The notes: a model not told the origin generated them from the letters alone. 64,000 nt of DNA from Spirochaetia bacterium (GCA_900767955.1 CAAGBC010000049.1:1-64000); one strand, 5' to 3'. Counted from the first letter of the stretch, positions 31,989 to 41,787 are shown. A program made the numbers and translations.

Positions 31989-33137
31989 TTAGTATAGCAA
32001 AGAATCTAAATTTATTTGTATAAAACCACTTCTTCCTGTTTTGAAAAATGAAGTTTCTTCCCAAGATGCGTATAAAGAAGTTCCAGAAATCACGAATTCG
32101 TTATAGGTGTATCCTGCAGGTAATTTTGGTAATCGTAATGCCAAAGGATTTCCTTTGTTTAATATGCTTTTGTTGTACAATGCACCATCAAGATATAAAG
32201 TTCCATCTTGGAACAAAACAGCTGTCCATGATTCTGCAATAATTGCGTTGGCATTTAATGTTTGGTTTGTTGCAGAATTGTTTACATTTTTTTGAAAAAC
32301 ACGAGGAGAGTGACTTCCTGCGGTGTAACATTTTAATTCAAATGAAATATTTTGAGGTAATGTTTTAAGTAAGTTTTTGATTCTGTCTGGGGCTTTTGCA
32401 AAAGATATTGGTGTTTTAATTTTTCGATAATCACTTACAGAAGTTTGTGATATGTGAATATTATCGTTTGCATTTGTAGGCGTAATGGAAAGAATATTTG
32501 TTTTTGGCTGAAAAGTTAAATATTCAAAATCAATTTTTTCATTTTGTTTTGATTTGATACAACAAGTCCAAAATGTTCCATTCCAAATAAAATCTATTAC
32601 ATTTCCATTTGTTTTTAAATTTTGAGTGTTCAATATTGGGTAAAAAATTTTTGTTTGTGGATTAAACTGAATTAAAAATGGATTGCTTTTGTTTGTTGTT
32701 GTTTCCGTGTTGAAAAAGCTATTTTTATAAACAGAAAAAATAGGTGTTCCTTCAAAAAAAACAATATTTTCTGCGGTGTTATTAGTAAAAATATAATCTT
32801 TACAATATTCTATATTTTTATCTTCAAAAACAAGAATTCCTTGTGTGTTTACAATTGCATAGCCTTTTGGAACTGAATCATTTGAATCTGAATCAACAGA
32901 CGCACATGAAATTCTAGTTGCTTCTGTCCAAGGTTTATTTATTGCTTCTGGAGAATTTTGAGGCTTTTCAGTTTTATAAAAATTCCCATTTTCAAAATAA
33001 TACCAAGTGTGATTTTTTGTTGGAAGTTCAATATTTTCAATTTTAGGTTCTTGCTTTTGTGAACAAGAATTAAACAAAAAAATAAAAGCGAAAGTTAATA
33101 TTGTAGCTTTATTAATTGAAGAAAATTTATTTTTCAT
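31989..33137 (-). CDS. lipoprotein of unknown function
   Basis: A 382-residue lipoprotein: signal peptide MKNKFSSINKATILTFAFIFLFNSC with Cys25. The body appears all-beta, with repeated blades (GYAIVNTQGILVFEDKNIEYC; GTPIFSVYKNSFFNTE; NGTFWTCCIKSKQNEKIDFEYLTF; AESWTAVLFQDGTLYLDGALYNK), suggestive of a beta-propeller, but I cannot assign a family. It is first of a two-gene unit with the small barrel protein. Confidence 0.7.
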   Translation of the reverse strand: MKNKFSSINKATILTFAFIFLFNSCSQKQEPKIENIELPTKNHTWYYFENGNFYKTEKPQNSPEAINKPWTEATRISCASVDSDSNDSVPKGYAIVNTQGILVFEDKNIEYCKDYIFTNNTAENIVFFEGTPIFSVYKNSFFNTETTTNKSNPFLIQFNPQTKIFYPILNTQNLKTNGNVIDFIWNGTFWTCCIKSKQNEKIDFEYLTFQPKTNILSITPTNANDNIHISQTSVSDYRKIKTPISFAKAPDRIKNLLKTLPQNISFELKCYTAGSHSPRVFQKNVNNSATNQTLNANAIIAESWTAVLFQDGTLYLDGALYNKSILNKGNPLALRLPKLPAGYTYNEFVISGTSLYASWEETSFFKTGRSGFIQINLDSLLY

Positions 33138-33192
33138 TAATTTTTAGTGTATATCGTGATTTCAGTTATTGCAAGGACAATATTTTTATGCG

Positions 33193-33642
33193 TTATCTGT
33201 TTTTTGCAATTTCTTTTTGACAAAGCTGATCGCAAATTTCGTTGTATTCAATTCCTGCGTGACCCTTTACCCAATTCCATTCAACATTAAGATTGGAATT
33301 TAATTCATCAAGTTGTTGCCATAAATCTTGGTTTTTTACTGGTTTTTTATCAGCAGTTTTCCAGCCTTTTTGTTTCCAGCTTTTAATCCAAACTGTTATT
33401 CCGTTTTTTACATATTGGCTATCTATATTTACGATAATTTTCTTTCCATTGAATGATGGTGTATTTTGTATAACGCTAAGCGCTGAAATTGCAGCAGTTA
33501 ATTCCATTCTGTTGTTTGTTGTGATTTTTTCACCACCACTGAGTTGTCGTGCTTCTCCATTTGCAATAACAACAATTCCCCATCCACCAGGGCCTGGGTT
33601 CCCTGAACAGCCACCGTCTGTGTAAACAATAATTTCTTCCAT
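33193..33642 (-). CDS. rnhA: ribonuclease HI
   Basis: A 149-residue RNase HI removing RNA from RNA-DNA hybrids. The ATG at 33642 begins the canonical MEEIIVYTDGGCSGNPGPGGWG; a TTG six codons earlier is unlikely. Catalytic acidic residues visible: D in YTDGG, E in MELTAAI, D in NIDSQYV, and H/D in the GHAGIEYNEICDQ region. It has the basic handle segment (WIKSWKQKGWKTADKKPVKN) of HI-type enzymes. Monocistronic by spacing. Confidence 0.96.
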   Translation of the reverse strand: MEEIIVYTDGGCSGNPGPGGWGIVVIANGEARQLSGGEKITTNNRMELTAAISALSVIQNTPSFNGKKIIVNIDSQYVKNGITVWIKSWKQKGWKTADKKPVKNQDLWQQLDELNSNLNVEWNWVKGHAGIEYNEICDQLCQKEIAKNR

Positions 33643-33766
33643 AGTTTTTAATATAACCAAAAAAAGTTGTATCTACAAGATAATATGTTTTTTGCTAGAC
33701 GATACTTTGTATTTTTATTATATTACATAGTATTATATTTTTAATTAAAATTTTTGGAGAATATAA

Positions 33767-35392
33767 ATGGCTAAACAATTATTGTTTAATGAAGATGCTC
33801 GTAAAAAATTACTTTCTGGTGTTGAGCAAATCGCAAAAGCAGTAAAAACTACACTCGGTCCTTGTGGACGCATGGTAATGTTAGACAAAAAATATGGTTC
33901 ACCAATTATTACAAAAGACGGAGTTTCTGTAGCAAAAGAAATTGAATTACAAGATCCATATGAAAACATGGGAGCTCAGTTTGTTCGTGAAGTTGCTTCA
34001 AAAACAAATGATGATGCTGGTGACGGAACAACAACAGCTACAGTATTAGCTTATGCTTTAGTTCGTGAAGGCTTAAAAGCTGTTTCTGCAGGAATGACTC
34101 CAATCGAAGTAAAACGCGGAATGGATAAAGCTGTTGCTATTGCAATTGAAGAAATTAAAAAGAATTCTAAACCTGTAAAAGGTGCTGAAGATGTAACTCA
34201 TATTGCTACAATTTCTGCAAATAATGACCCTGAAATTGGAAAAATGCTTGCTGATGCTATTGAAAAAGTAGGCAAAGACGGTGTTATTACTGTTGAAGAA
34301 TCAAAAAATATGGATACAACTGTTGATACTGTAGAAGGTATGCAGTTTGACCGTGGATATATTTCTTCATACTTTGTTACAGACCGTGAAAGAATGGAAT
34401 GTGATTATTCAGATGCTTATGTTCTTATTTACGATAAGAAAATTTCTGCAATGAAAGATTTACTTCCAATTCTTGAAAAAGTTGCAAATGAAGGTCGTGC
34501 ATTAGTAATCATTTGTGAAGATGTTGAAGGTGAAGCATTAACAACATTAGTTCTTAATACAATCCGTGGAACAATTAAAGTTTGTGCAGTAAAAGCTCCT
34601 GGATTTGGAGACAGACGCAAAGATATGCTTCAGGATATTGCAATTCTTACAGGCGGACAAGTTATTACAGAAGAAGTTGGTCTTAAACTTGAAACAGCAG
34701 ATACTTCAATGCTTGGAAATGCAAAATCAATCAAAATTGACAAAGACAACACAACTATTGTTGGTGGTGCTGGTGATAAAAAAGATATTTCTGACCGTGT
34801 TGAAGAAATCAAAAAACAGATTGAAAAAAGCACTTCAAGCTATGATAAAGAACAACTTCAGAAACGCCTTGCAAAACTTGCAGGTGGAGTTGCTGTTATC
34901 AATGTTGGTGCTACAACAGAAACAGAAATGAAAGAAAAGAAATTCCGTGTTGAAGACACAATCGCTGCTACTCGTGCTGCTCTTGCAGAAGGTATTGTTT
35001 GTGGTGGTGGTCTTGCACTTATTGAAGCAAGTAAAGTTCTTGAAGCAATTCCTGCTGACTTATCAGAAGATGAAAAAGTTGGATTCAAGATTGTTCGCCG
35101 TGCTTTGGAAGAACCAATTCGTCAGATTGCAGACAATGCAGGTCTTGATGGCGCTGTAATTGCAGACCGTGCAAAAGCAGAAAAGAAAGGTGTTGGATAT
35201 AACGCTTACACTGGTGAATGGGTAAACATGATGGAAGCTGGTATTATTGACCCTGCTAAAGTTACAACTTCAGCTCTTAAAAATGCTGCTTCTATTGCTG
35301 GTACATTACTTACAACAGAATGTGCTATCACAGATATTCCAGAACCAAAAGCTCCAGCTGCTCCTGCTCCTGATATGGGTGGAATGTATTAA
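33767..35392 (+). CDS. groEL: chaperonin GroEL
   Basis: A 541-residue 60-kDa chaperonin. Seen: TLGPCGRMVMLDKKYGSPIITKDGVSVAKEIEL, DDAGDGTTTATVLAYALVREG (ATP site), EGMQFDRGYISSYFVTD, and GGGLALIEASK. The C-terminal tail is short (APAAPAPDMGGMY) with a single GGM instead of the usual repeats. GroES is not adjacent; it lies about 9 kb away on the other strand. TTGGAG precedes the start. No CIRCE inverted repeat (TTAGCACTC/GAGTGCTAA) is visible upstream. Confidence 0.98.
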   Translation: MAKQLLFNEDARKKLLSGVEQIAKAVKTTLGPCGRMVMLDKKYGSPIITKDGVSVAKEIELQDPYENMGAQFVREVASKTNDDAGDGTTTATVLAYALVREGLKAVSAGMTPIEVKRGMDKAVAIAIEEIKKNSKPVKGAEDVTHIATISANNDPEIGKMLADAIEKVGKDGVITVEESKNMDTTVDTVEGMQFDRGYISSYFVTDRERMECDYSDAYVLIYDKKISAMKDLLPILEKVANEGRALVIICEDVEGEALTTLVLNTIRGTIKVCAVKAPGFGDRRKDMLQDIAILTGGQVITEEVGLKLETADTSMLGNAKSIKIDKDNTTIVGGAGDKKDISDRVEEIKKQIEKSTSSYDKEQLQKRLAKLAGGVAVINVGATTETEMKEKKFRVEDTIAATRAALAEGIVCGGGLALIEASKVLEAIPADLSEDEKVGFKIVRRALEEPIRQIADNAGLDGAVIADRAKAEKKGVGYNAYTGEWVNMMEAGIIDPAKVTTSALKNAASIAGTLLTTECAITDIPEPKAPAAPAPDMGGMY

Positions 35393-35422
35393 TTCTTGTA
35401 ATTGAATTAATAAATGGATAAT

Positions 35423-35470
35423 AAAAGCTATTCTTTTAGGATTTTATTCTATGAGAATAGCTTTTTTTTA
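35423..35470 (+). terminator. terminator of groEL
   Basis: AAAAGCTATTCT pairs with AGAATAGC around an 19-nt loop and is followed by a run of T. Confidence 0.85.
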
Positions 35471-35479
35471 TTTTAAAAC

Positions 35480-35509
35480 TTGACAATACTACTCTTAAGG
35501 GGATAAACT
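35480..35509 (+). promoter_or_regulatory. candidate sigma-70 promoter of the first barrel gene
   Basis: TTGACA at 35480 with TAAACT at 35504 (18-bp spacer), 64 bp before the start codon. Confidence 0.45.
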
Positions 35510-35572
35510 TGAATAGGTATTTGATTAATCTTGTATTTACAAGATATACCAAAAAAATAAAAAGGGGAGCGT

Positions 35573-36214
35573 ATGAAAAAATTAGCTCTAAGTTTGGTTG
35601 CATTGATGTTTGCTACAAGCGTTTTTGCAATGAATTTTTCTGTTGGTGCAAAAGGAAATATTGGTATTGCAACTACAATTCAATCTGTGGATGATGAACC
35701 TGTAGAAGATATTTTACCAGTTTTCTCTGGTTCAATTGGTGGTGTATTTGGTATTCAGTTTACAGAAATGTTTGCACTTGAACCTGAAGTAATGTTCCAT
35801 TTTGGAAACGGTTTTTCAATGGAAAATGAAATGTATGGTAAAACAGTAAAATATTCTTATAATTGGACTACTTTAGAAATTCCTGTAATGTTTAAAGCAA
35901 AATTTGCTGTAGGTGATGGTCATTTTGCAGTTGCTGTTGGTCCACAATTTAATTTCCTTTTAGGTGATATTAATGTAAAAAGAGAATATGATGGAGATAC
36001 TGAGACAAAGTCTTATTCTGCAGATGATTATGGCTTTAATACATTTACTTTAGGAATTGGTGTAGGTGTAGAATATGGTTTACCTGTTGGACCTGGAGAT
36101 TTAGTATTTGGTGTTAGATGGCAAATGGATTTAACTAATGTAAAAGAGGATTCAGATTCTCAAGTCAGAAACATGGCAGTTCTTCCATCTGTAGCATACA
36201 TGATTAAGTTATAA
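35573..36214 (+). CDS. outer-membrane beta-barrel protein (paralogue 1 of 2)
   Basis: A 213-residue exported protein. AAAGGGGAG 5 nt before the ATG is a strong ribosome site; signal MKKLALSLVALMFATSVFA. The mature chain fits an eight-stranded OmpA/OMP_b-brl type barrel: FSVGAKGNIGIATT, GVFGIQFTEMFALEPEVMFHFGNGFS, YSYNWTTLEIPVMFKAKF, FAVAVGPQFNFLLGDINV, GIGVGVEYGLPVGPGDLVFGVRWQMDLTN. It is clearly homologous to the next gene. Function unknown; such proteins in treponemes are immunogenic porin-like or adhesive barrels. Confidence 0.8.
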   Translation: MKKLALSLVALMFATSVFAMNFSVGAKGNIGIATTIQSVDDEPVEDILPVFSGSIGGVFGIQFTEMFALEPEVMFHFGNGFSMENEMYGKTVKYSYNWTTLEIPVMFKAKFAVGDGHFAVAVGPQFNFLLGDINVKREYDGDTETKSYSADDYGFNTFTLGIGVGVEYGLPVGPGDLVFGVRWQMDLTNVKEDSDSQVRNMAVLPSVAYMIKL

Positions 36215-36236
36215 TTAATTTTTTTTAATTAATAAT

Positions 36237-36302
36237 GAGGCTTTCCAAAAAGTGATGTCATAAATATTATGATTTGTGCTTATTGGATAGCCTCTTTTTT
36301 TT
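36237..36302 (+). terminator. terminator between the two barrel genes
   Basis: GAGGCTTTCCA pairs with TGGATAGCCTC (one mismatch) and is followed by eight or more T. Confidence 0.75.
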
Positions 36303-36391
36303 ATAAATGTTTGATATATGTAATGATATTATAGATTTTTTCTGTTATTATAATCTGAATAATTTATTATTAAAAGTTGGGATTTGACATT

Positions 36392-37099
36392 ATGAAAAAA
36401 GTCTTTATCAGTTTAATAGTTTTTGCATTTACAACAAATATTTTTGCAATAGATTTTTCTATTGGTTTAAAAGGTAACATTGGAATTGCTAATACTTTTA
36501 TGGAAGTAGTAGGCGAAAAAGAAGAAACAGAACCTTTGCTTTCTGGTGGTGTAGGTGCTGTTTTGGGTGTTCAGATTTGCGATTGGTTTTCTGTGGAACC
36601 AGAATTTATGATTCATATAGGAAATGGATTTTCTCATGCACAAGTAAATAAAACTACTGGTTACGGAGAACTTTACACAGTAAATTGGACGACATTTGAA
36701 ATTCCTTTGATGGCAAAATTTAAACTTTCAGTTGGAAAAAATAAATTAGTTTTTGCTATAGGTCCTCAGTTCAATTTGTTGTTAGGTGATATTAATAGAA
36801 GTGTGGAATCAAAAGGTTTTACAGAAGATTATGTATATACCACTGATGATTTAGACATTTATCCATATAGTTTGGGTGCTGCAGCAGGAATTGAATATGA
36901 TATTCCTGTTGGGCCTGGAACTTTTGTTTTGGGTATGAGATATCAAATGGATATTACAAATCTTTGTAAAAATACTAAAGTTTCATCTAAAGTTGAAAAT
37001 TCACAATGGCGTAATATGGCGATTTTTCCGTCTATAGCTTATACATTTAGAATTAAATCAAATTCTAATGGAATTGTTAGTGGTTCTATTTTGCGATAA
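36392..37099 (+). CDS. outer-membrane beta-barrel protein (paralogue 2 of 2)
   Basis: A 235-residue exported protein, paralogue of 35573-36214. I use the ATG at 36392 so that the signal MKKVFISLIVFAFTTNIFA is at the N-terminus, like its neighbour. Shared blocks include GLKGNIGIAN, VEPEFMIHIGNGFS, YTVNWTTFEIPLMAKFKL, AIGPQFNLLLGDINR and GIEYDIPVGPGTFVLGMRYQMDITN. It has its own spacing, terminator before and after, so the two are independently transcribed products of a tandem duplication that has diverged substantially. Confidence 0.8.
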   Translation: MKKVFISLIVFAFTTNIFAIDFSIGLKGNIGIANTFMEVVGEKEETEPLLSGGVGAVLGVQICDWFSVEPEFMIHIGNGFSHAQVNKTTGYGELYTVNWTTFEIPLMAKFKLSVGKNKLVFAIGPQFNLLLGDINRSVESKGFTEDYVYTTDDLDIYPYSLGAAAGIEYDIPVGPGTFVLGMRYQMDITNLCKNTKVSSKVENSQWRNMAIFPSIAYTFRIKSNSNGIVSGSILR

Positions 37100-37106
37100 T
37101 ATTCAT

Positions 37107-37143
37107 AATGAATGAGTTGTTGTAATAATGACTCATTTTTTTT
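37107..37143 (+). terminator. terminator of barrel paralogue 2
   Basis: ATGAGT and ACTCAT separated by 13 nt, followed by eight T. Confidence 0.7.
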
Positions 37144-37214
37144 TGCTTGTAAAATAATTTAATACAAAATAAAACTCCGTTGTTTTTATTGCGAATATAA
37201 TATATATTTTGTAT

Positions 37215-38795
37215 ATGAAATCAAAAAAATCTGTGATTGTTTTTTCTTGCATTGCGGGAATTCTTTTTATATTTATTTTAGTTAATTTTATTTTTTTTAG
37301 AAATCGTTCTAATTCTGTTCGTCCAAAAGTTATTACTCCAATTTCTGCAGATTCACAAAATAATAAATTGTCAGAAAATGATGTAGTTTCAGAAGAAGCT
37401 TCTATCACAACTTTTGTTCCTTTGCATTCAACAGAAACATTGATTAACACATTAAATGTTGATTTTGATGGCGATTCTCTTGATGATCAGATTGTTGCAG
37501 TTCATAAAGCTGATTCTCCTTTTATTTTTTTGATTGTGGGATTATATAATTCCGAATCAAATTCTTATGATAGATTTGCAGAAATTTCTACTGAAATTGC
37601 AAAAATCAGGACATTTTCATACAGCGCAATTGATATGACTGGAACTCACAAAACAGCTCTAGTTTATCAAGGTGTAAAATCAAATAGTGATTCTGTTATG
37701 AAAATATATCAATATGAAAAAAAAGGTAAGCGTGGGGAATTAATTCTAATTGGTGATTTTTCATCTGACGGAACAATTTTTATTCAGCAAACAGAGCGTT
37801 CCGAAGCTTATGAATTATCACAAGCAAAAGGTGCAAGTTACAAAGTTTGGGTTTATTCATCAGATAAAACAGAAGAAAATGTTGATTCAACTTCTGGTGT
37901 AAGTCAAATTCAAACTGAATACAGCTGGAATGAAGAAGAACAAAAATATACTCAATCAAAACAATTTCGTATTACAGGAAGTAGACTTGCTGCAAAAGAA
38001 TTAGCAAGAATTCAAAATGGAAATGTAGATACTTTTGCAGAATATTTAAATGGACTGTGGTATAAAACGGCAAATGCAGGTTCAGAACCAAGATATATTT
38101 ATTTTAATTATGCAACAAAAGAAGTTATTTTCCTTTCAGACGGAGCAGAAGGTGTTTATTCTTGGGAAGAAAGTAACTTAAGAAGAAGCGGAATTTACTT
38201 AACAGTTGTTAATTCTATTATTTCAAGTATGAAGCGCCGTTTTGACATTATGCTTACTGGAGTAAATGAAGTATATGTTCATGTTCGCGATAACATTGGT
38301 ATGGTTATTAAAGAAACAAACCAATGGGACGGAACATACAAAAAAATGTCTTTTCAGACAACTTTTATAGATGAAAAGAAAGCTTCTAGAGATGAAGAAT
38401 TCTTAAAAGAATTAACTTCTGGTGAACCTTGGGTTGATAGTGAAGGAAATAAAATTTCCTTTAACAAAAATGAATATATATATGAATATTCTGATAAAAA
38501 AGATGTAGGAATGTATATTTCACAGCAAGTAGGAAGTTATGCAGTAATGCAATTCCGCTCTGATGAAAATAGTGGTTTGTTAAATGATGCTTATTCTATG
38601 AAGTTTGAAACAACAGAAGTTCCTGTGAAGCAAACTCGTAAAAATGCAAAACCAAAAACAAAAACTGTTGTGAATAAAAATATTATTCATTTTACACCAG
38701 TAAATCTTTCTCCTGATACATGTTATGTAACAGAAGGAAGAATCTTAACATTACAAAGAGAATCATCTCTTGACACAAAATCAAAGGCTCAATAG
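37215..38795 (+). CDS. membrane-anchored protein of unknown function
   Basis: A 526-residue protein with one N-terminal membrane helix (MKSKKSVIVFSCIAGILFIFILVNFIFF), positioned as a signal anchor with the body outside the membrane. The ATG at 37215 is preferred to the TTG two codons earlier. Near residue 80 it has LNVDFDGDSLDDQIVAVH, a DxDGDxxxD calcium-loop-like element of the FG-GAP type. A later region (NGLWYKTANAGSEPRYIYFNYATKEVIFLSDGAEGVYSWEES) looks like a small beta-barrel. It ends 11 nt before alaS and is probably in the same transcript. I do not recognise a named family. Confidence 0.7.
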   Translation: MKSKKSVIVFSCIAGILFIFILVNFIFFRNRSNSVRPKVITPISADSQNNKLSENDVVSEEASITTFVPLHSTETLINTLNVDFDGDSLDDQIVAVHKADSPFIFLIVGLYNSESNSYDRFAEISTEIAKIRTFSYSAIDMTGTHKTALVYQGVKSNSDSVMKIYQYEKKGKRGELILIGDFSSDGTIFIQQTERSEAYELSQAKGASYKVWVYSSDKTEENVDSTSGVSQIQTEYSWNEEEQKYTQSKQFRITGSRLAAKELARIQNGNVDTFAEYLNGLWYKTANAGSEPRYIYFNYATKEVIFLSDGAEGVYSWEESNLRRSGIYLTVVNSIISSMKRRFDIMLTGVNEVYVHVRDNIGMVIKETNQWDGTYKKMSFQTTFIDEKKASRDEEFLKELTSGEPWVDSEGNKISFNKNEYIYEYSDKKDVGMYISQQVGSYAVMQFRSDENSGLLNDAYSMKFETTEVPVKQTRKNAKPKTKTVVNKNIIHFTPVNLSPDTCYVTEGRILTLQRESSLDTKSKAQ

Positions 38796-38806
38796 GATTA
38801 ACTATT

Positions 38807-40621
38807 ATGACAGCTAATGAACTTAGATCTAAATACATTGAATTTTTTAAGAGTAAAAATCATGTTGAAATTTCTGGACAATCATTAATTCCAGAAAATG
38901 ATCCTTCTGTTTTATTTACAACAGCAGGAATGCATCCCCTTGTTCCTTATCTTTTAGGGGAACCACATCCAGCAGGAACACGACTTACAGATTATCAGAA
39001 ATGTGTTCGTACTGGTGATATTGATGAAGTAGGTGATCCAAGTCATCTTACTTGTTTTGAAATGTTAGGTAACTGGTCTTTAGGTGATTATTTCAAAAAA
39101 GAATCTATCGCATATAGTTATGAATTCCTTACAAGTCCACAGTGGTTGGGCTTAGATCCTCGTCTTATATCTGTTACAGTTTTTGCAGGAGATGAAAATG
39201 CTCCTCGTGATGAAGAAGCTGCACAATATTGGAAAGATGTAGGAATGAAAGAAGATAAAATTGCATATCTTCCTGCAAGTGATAACTGGTGGGCTGCTGG
39301 TCCTACAGGTCCTTGTGGTCCTGATACAGAAATTTTCTATTGGGTTGGGGAAGGACTTCCACCTGAAGGTTCAAACAAAGGAACTGATAGCGCAAATTGG
39401 CTTGAAATTTGGAACAATGTATTTATGCAATTTAACCGCATAGATGAAAAAACTCTTGTAAAACTTGATAAACAAAATGTTGATACAGGAATGGGACTTG
39501 AAAGAACAAACTGTATTCTTCAAGGAAAAACAAGCGTTTATTTGACAGAAGTTTTCCAACCAATCATTAATACAATAGAAGAACTTGCTAATTATAAATA
39601 TGGTGATGATGCAGAAAAAGATAAAAGTGTTCGCATTATAGCAGACCACTCACGCGCAGCTGTATTTATTTTAGGTGACCAAAAAGGTGTTACACCTTCT
39701 AATGTAGGTGCAGGTTATGTTTTGCGTCGTTTAATTCGTCGTGCTGTTCGTCACGGTCGCAAGTTAGGAATTGAAAATGCATTCCTCGCAAAAATTGCTG
39801 AAACTGTTGTTGCAAACTTCAAGAATGCTTATGTTGAATTAGAACAAAATCAGACTAAAGTTTATACTGAACTTACTGCAGAAGAAAATAAATTCCGTGA
39901 AACTTTGCGTAAAGGTGAAGCAGAATTCCAGAAACTTCTTCCAAATTTAATGAAAAATCCACAGAAAGTAATTCCTGGTCGTGTAGCATTCCGTCTTTAT
40001 GATACTTTTGGATTCCCAATTGAATTAACAGAAGAACTTGCTGCAGAAAGTGGATTCAAAGTTGATATTGAAGGGTTTAAGGAAGCAGAAAAGAAACATC
40101 AGGAAGCTTCTAAAACTCTTGATGCAGGTGCTGCAAAAGGTGGTTTAGCAGAACATTCTGATACAACTACAAAATATCATACTGCAACACATATCTTACA
40201 ACAGGCACTTGTTAATGTTCTTGGTGAACATGTTGCTCAGAAAGGTTCAAATATTAACGAAGACCGTATGAGATTTGACTTTACACACCCTGAACCAATG
40301 ACAAAGGAACAGATTCAGCAAGTTGAAGATATTGTTAATGAACAAATTCAAAAAGATTTGCCAGTTACTATGGATGTAATGACTTTAGATGAAGCAAAAG
40401 CTTGCGGGGCTAGAGCATTATTTGCAAGTAAATATGGTGAAAAAGTAAAAGTATATTCAATTGGAGATTTTTCTAAAGAAGTTTGTGGTGGACCTCATGT
40501 TCAGCATACTGCACAAATTGGAACATTTAAAATCCAAAAAGAACAATCTTCTTCCGCTGGTGTACGCCGTATTCGCGCAGTAATTTCTGGTGGTTTACCT
40601 TTGGAACATACTGAAGAATAA
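38807..40621 (+). CDS. alaS: alanyl-tRNA synthetase, short form lacking the C-Ala domain
   Basis: A 604-residue class II synthetase charging tRNA-Ala. Catalytic part: HVEISGQSLIPENDPSVLFTTAGMHPLVPYL, RTGDIDEVGDPSHLTCFEMLGNWSLGDYFK (motif 2) and GLERTNCILQG (motif 3), then the tRNA-binding segment VLRRLIRRAVRHGRKLG. The editing domain is present with the metal ligands (HTATHILQQAL type: TATHILQQ; VCGGPHVQHTAQIG). The protein then stops, where most bacterial AlaRS continue about 260 residues as the C-Ala domain. The frame ends cleanly and the next gene has its own ribosome site, so this is a natural short form, as known in spirochaetes. Confidence 0.95.
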   Translation: MTANELRSKYIEFFKSKNHVEISGQSLIPENDPSVLFTTAGMHPLVPYLLGEPHPAGTRLTDYQKCVRTGDIDEVGDPSHLTCFEMLGNWSLGDYFKKESIAYSYEFLTSPQWLGLDPRLISVTVFAGDENAPRDEEAAQYWKDVGMKEDKIAYLPASDNWWAAGPTGPCGPDTEIFYWVGEGLPPEGSNKGTDSANWLEIWNNVFMQFNRIDEKTLVKLDKQNVDTGMGLERTNCILQGKTSVYLTEVFQPIINTIEELANYKYGDDAEKDKSVRIIADHSRAAVFILGDQKGVTPSNVGAGYVLRRLIRRAVRHGRKLGIENAFLAKIAETVVANFKNAYVELEQNQTKVYTELTAEENKFRETLRKGEAEFQKLLPNLMKNPQKVIPGRVAFRLYDTFGFPIELTEELAAESGFKVDIEGFKEAEKKHQEASKTLDAGAAKGGLAEHSDTTTKYHTATHILQQALVNVLGEHVAQKGSNINEDRMRFDFTHPEPMTKEQIQQVEDIVNEQIQKDLPVTMDVMTLDEAKACGARALFASKYGEKVKVYSIGDFSKEVCGGPHVQHTAQIGTFKIQKEQSSSAGVRRIRAVISGGLPLEHTEE

Positions 40622-40710
40622 ATTATAAAATATAACTATTTGTTGTAACTTTTCAGATTTGTTATGTTTTAGAAATATATAAGATTTTAAAATAAGGAAA
40701 AGGATAAAAT

Positions 40711-41787
40711 ATGAAACGTTTTGCGATTGCATTTTTAGCATTATTTGCTGCTACAGCACTTTTTGCACAATCAGATTTACAGGTTCTTGCTGTTGTTAAA
40801 CTTAATAAGAATGAATCTATTACAGTTAAACAGTTAAAAACAAGAGTTGATTCTTATGAAAAACAAAGAGGAACAGCACTTTCTACAGATGATAGAAAAA
40901 AAGTTCTTGATGCAATGATTCAAGAAAAATTAGTTCTTCAGGCAGCACAGAAATCTGGTTTATCAATTCCAGATAGCACTGTAGAACAGTATTTCTTACA
41001 GTCTGTATCACAGCAGCTTGGTAAAAATGTTACTGAACAGGAATTTGAACAGTTAATTAAAGCTCAGACAAATATGTCTCTTGATGAATATATGAAAAAG
41101 CAAGCAGGAATGTCTGTTGCAGAATACAAAACATATTTGAAAAATCAGCTTATTGTTCAGCAGTATATTATTACACAGCGCCAGAATGAATTAAATTCTG
41201 TTGCTCCTTCTGATGAAGAAATTAGAGCATTTTATGAATTAAACAAAACTTCTTTTGTTTGGTCAGATATGTTCAAAATGTTCCTTGTTATGGTTCCAAA
41301 AGGAAAAGACGGGGAAGCTGCTCGTGTAAAAGCAAATGATTTATACAATAAATTAAAAGAAAAGAAATTGTCAGTAAGCCAAATTACTGTTGAATCAAAA
41401 AAAGCTAATTCTGGTTTCCAAGCTGGTGAAGTTCTTGTTAATAAAAATCAGTTAAGTGCTCAGCAATTAGGTATTTCTTATAATGATTTATTATCATTGT
41501 TCCAGAATGACAAAGGTTTTGTTTCTCCATTAACAGAAAGAGATGACCTTTTCCAATTCTATACAATCATTAAAAAATATGATGCAAAAATGCTTTCTTT
41601 AAGTGATGTTGTTCAGCCAGAAACTACAATTACTGTTTATGATTATATTAAACAGACTTTGGGACAGCAAAAACAGATGGAATATTTGACAGCTGCAGCA
41701 CAAGAAGTTGCTAATGAACTTGATGTAGAATCAAATGTTGAACGCAAAAAACAAGGTGAAGCTCTTACAAAACTTCTTAATTGGTAA
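40711..41787 (+). CDS. SurA-like periplasmic foldase (SurA_N / PpiC-related)
   Basis: A 358-residue exported protein: signal MKRFAIAFLALFAATALFA, ribosome site AGGAAAAGG. The N-terminal region resembles SurA_N: LAVVKLNKNESITVKQLKTRVDSYEKQRG...KKVLDAMIQEKLVLQAAQKSGLSIPDSTVEQYF. A parvulin-like region may follow (SDEEIRAFYELNKTSFVWSDMFKMFLVMVPKGKDGEAARVKANDLYNKLKE), but the typical isomerase motif is weak. Likely a periplasmic chaperone for outer-membrane proteins. Position between alaS and nusB matches what I recall of treponemal gene order. Confidence 0.8.
   Translation: MKRFAIAFLALFAATALFAQSDLQVLAVVKLNKNESITVKQLKTRVDSYEKQRGTALSTDDRKKVLDAMIQEKLVLQAAQKSGLSIPDSTVEQYFLQSVSQQLGKNVTEQEFEQLIKAQTNMSLDEYMKKQAGMSVAEYKTYLKNQLIVQQYIITQRQNELNSVAPSDEEIRAFYELNKTSFVWSDMFKMFLVMVPKGKDGEAARVKANDLYNKLKEKKLSVSQITVESKKANSGFQAGEVLVNKNQLSAQQLGISYNDLLSLFQNDKGFVSPLTERDDLFQFYTIIKKYDAKMLSLSDVVQPETTITVYDYIKQTLGQQKQMEYLTAAAQEVANELDVESNVERKKQGEALTKLLNW

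Noticed and set aside
33661..33766. CIRCE/HrcA operator before groEL
   Set aside because: No TTAGCACTC-N9-GAGTGCTAA or close variant was found here, before groES, or before hsp20.
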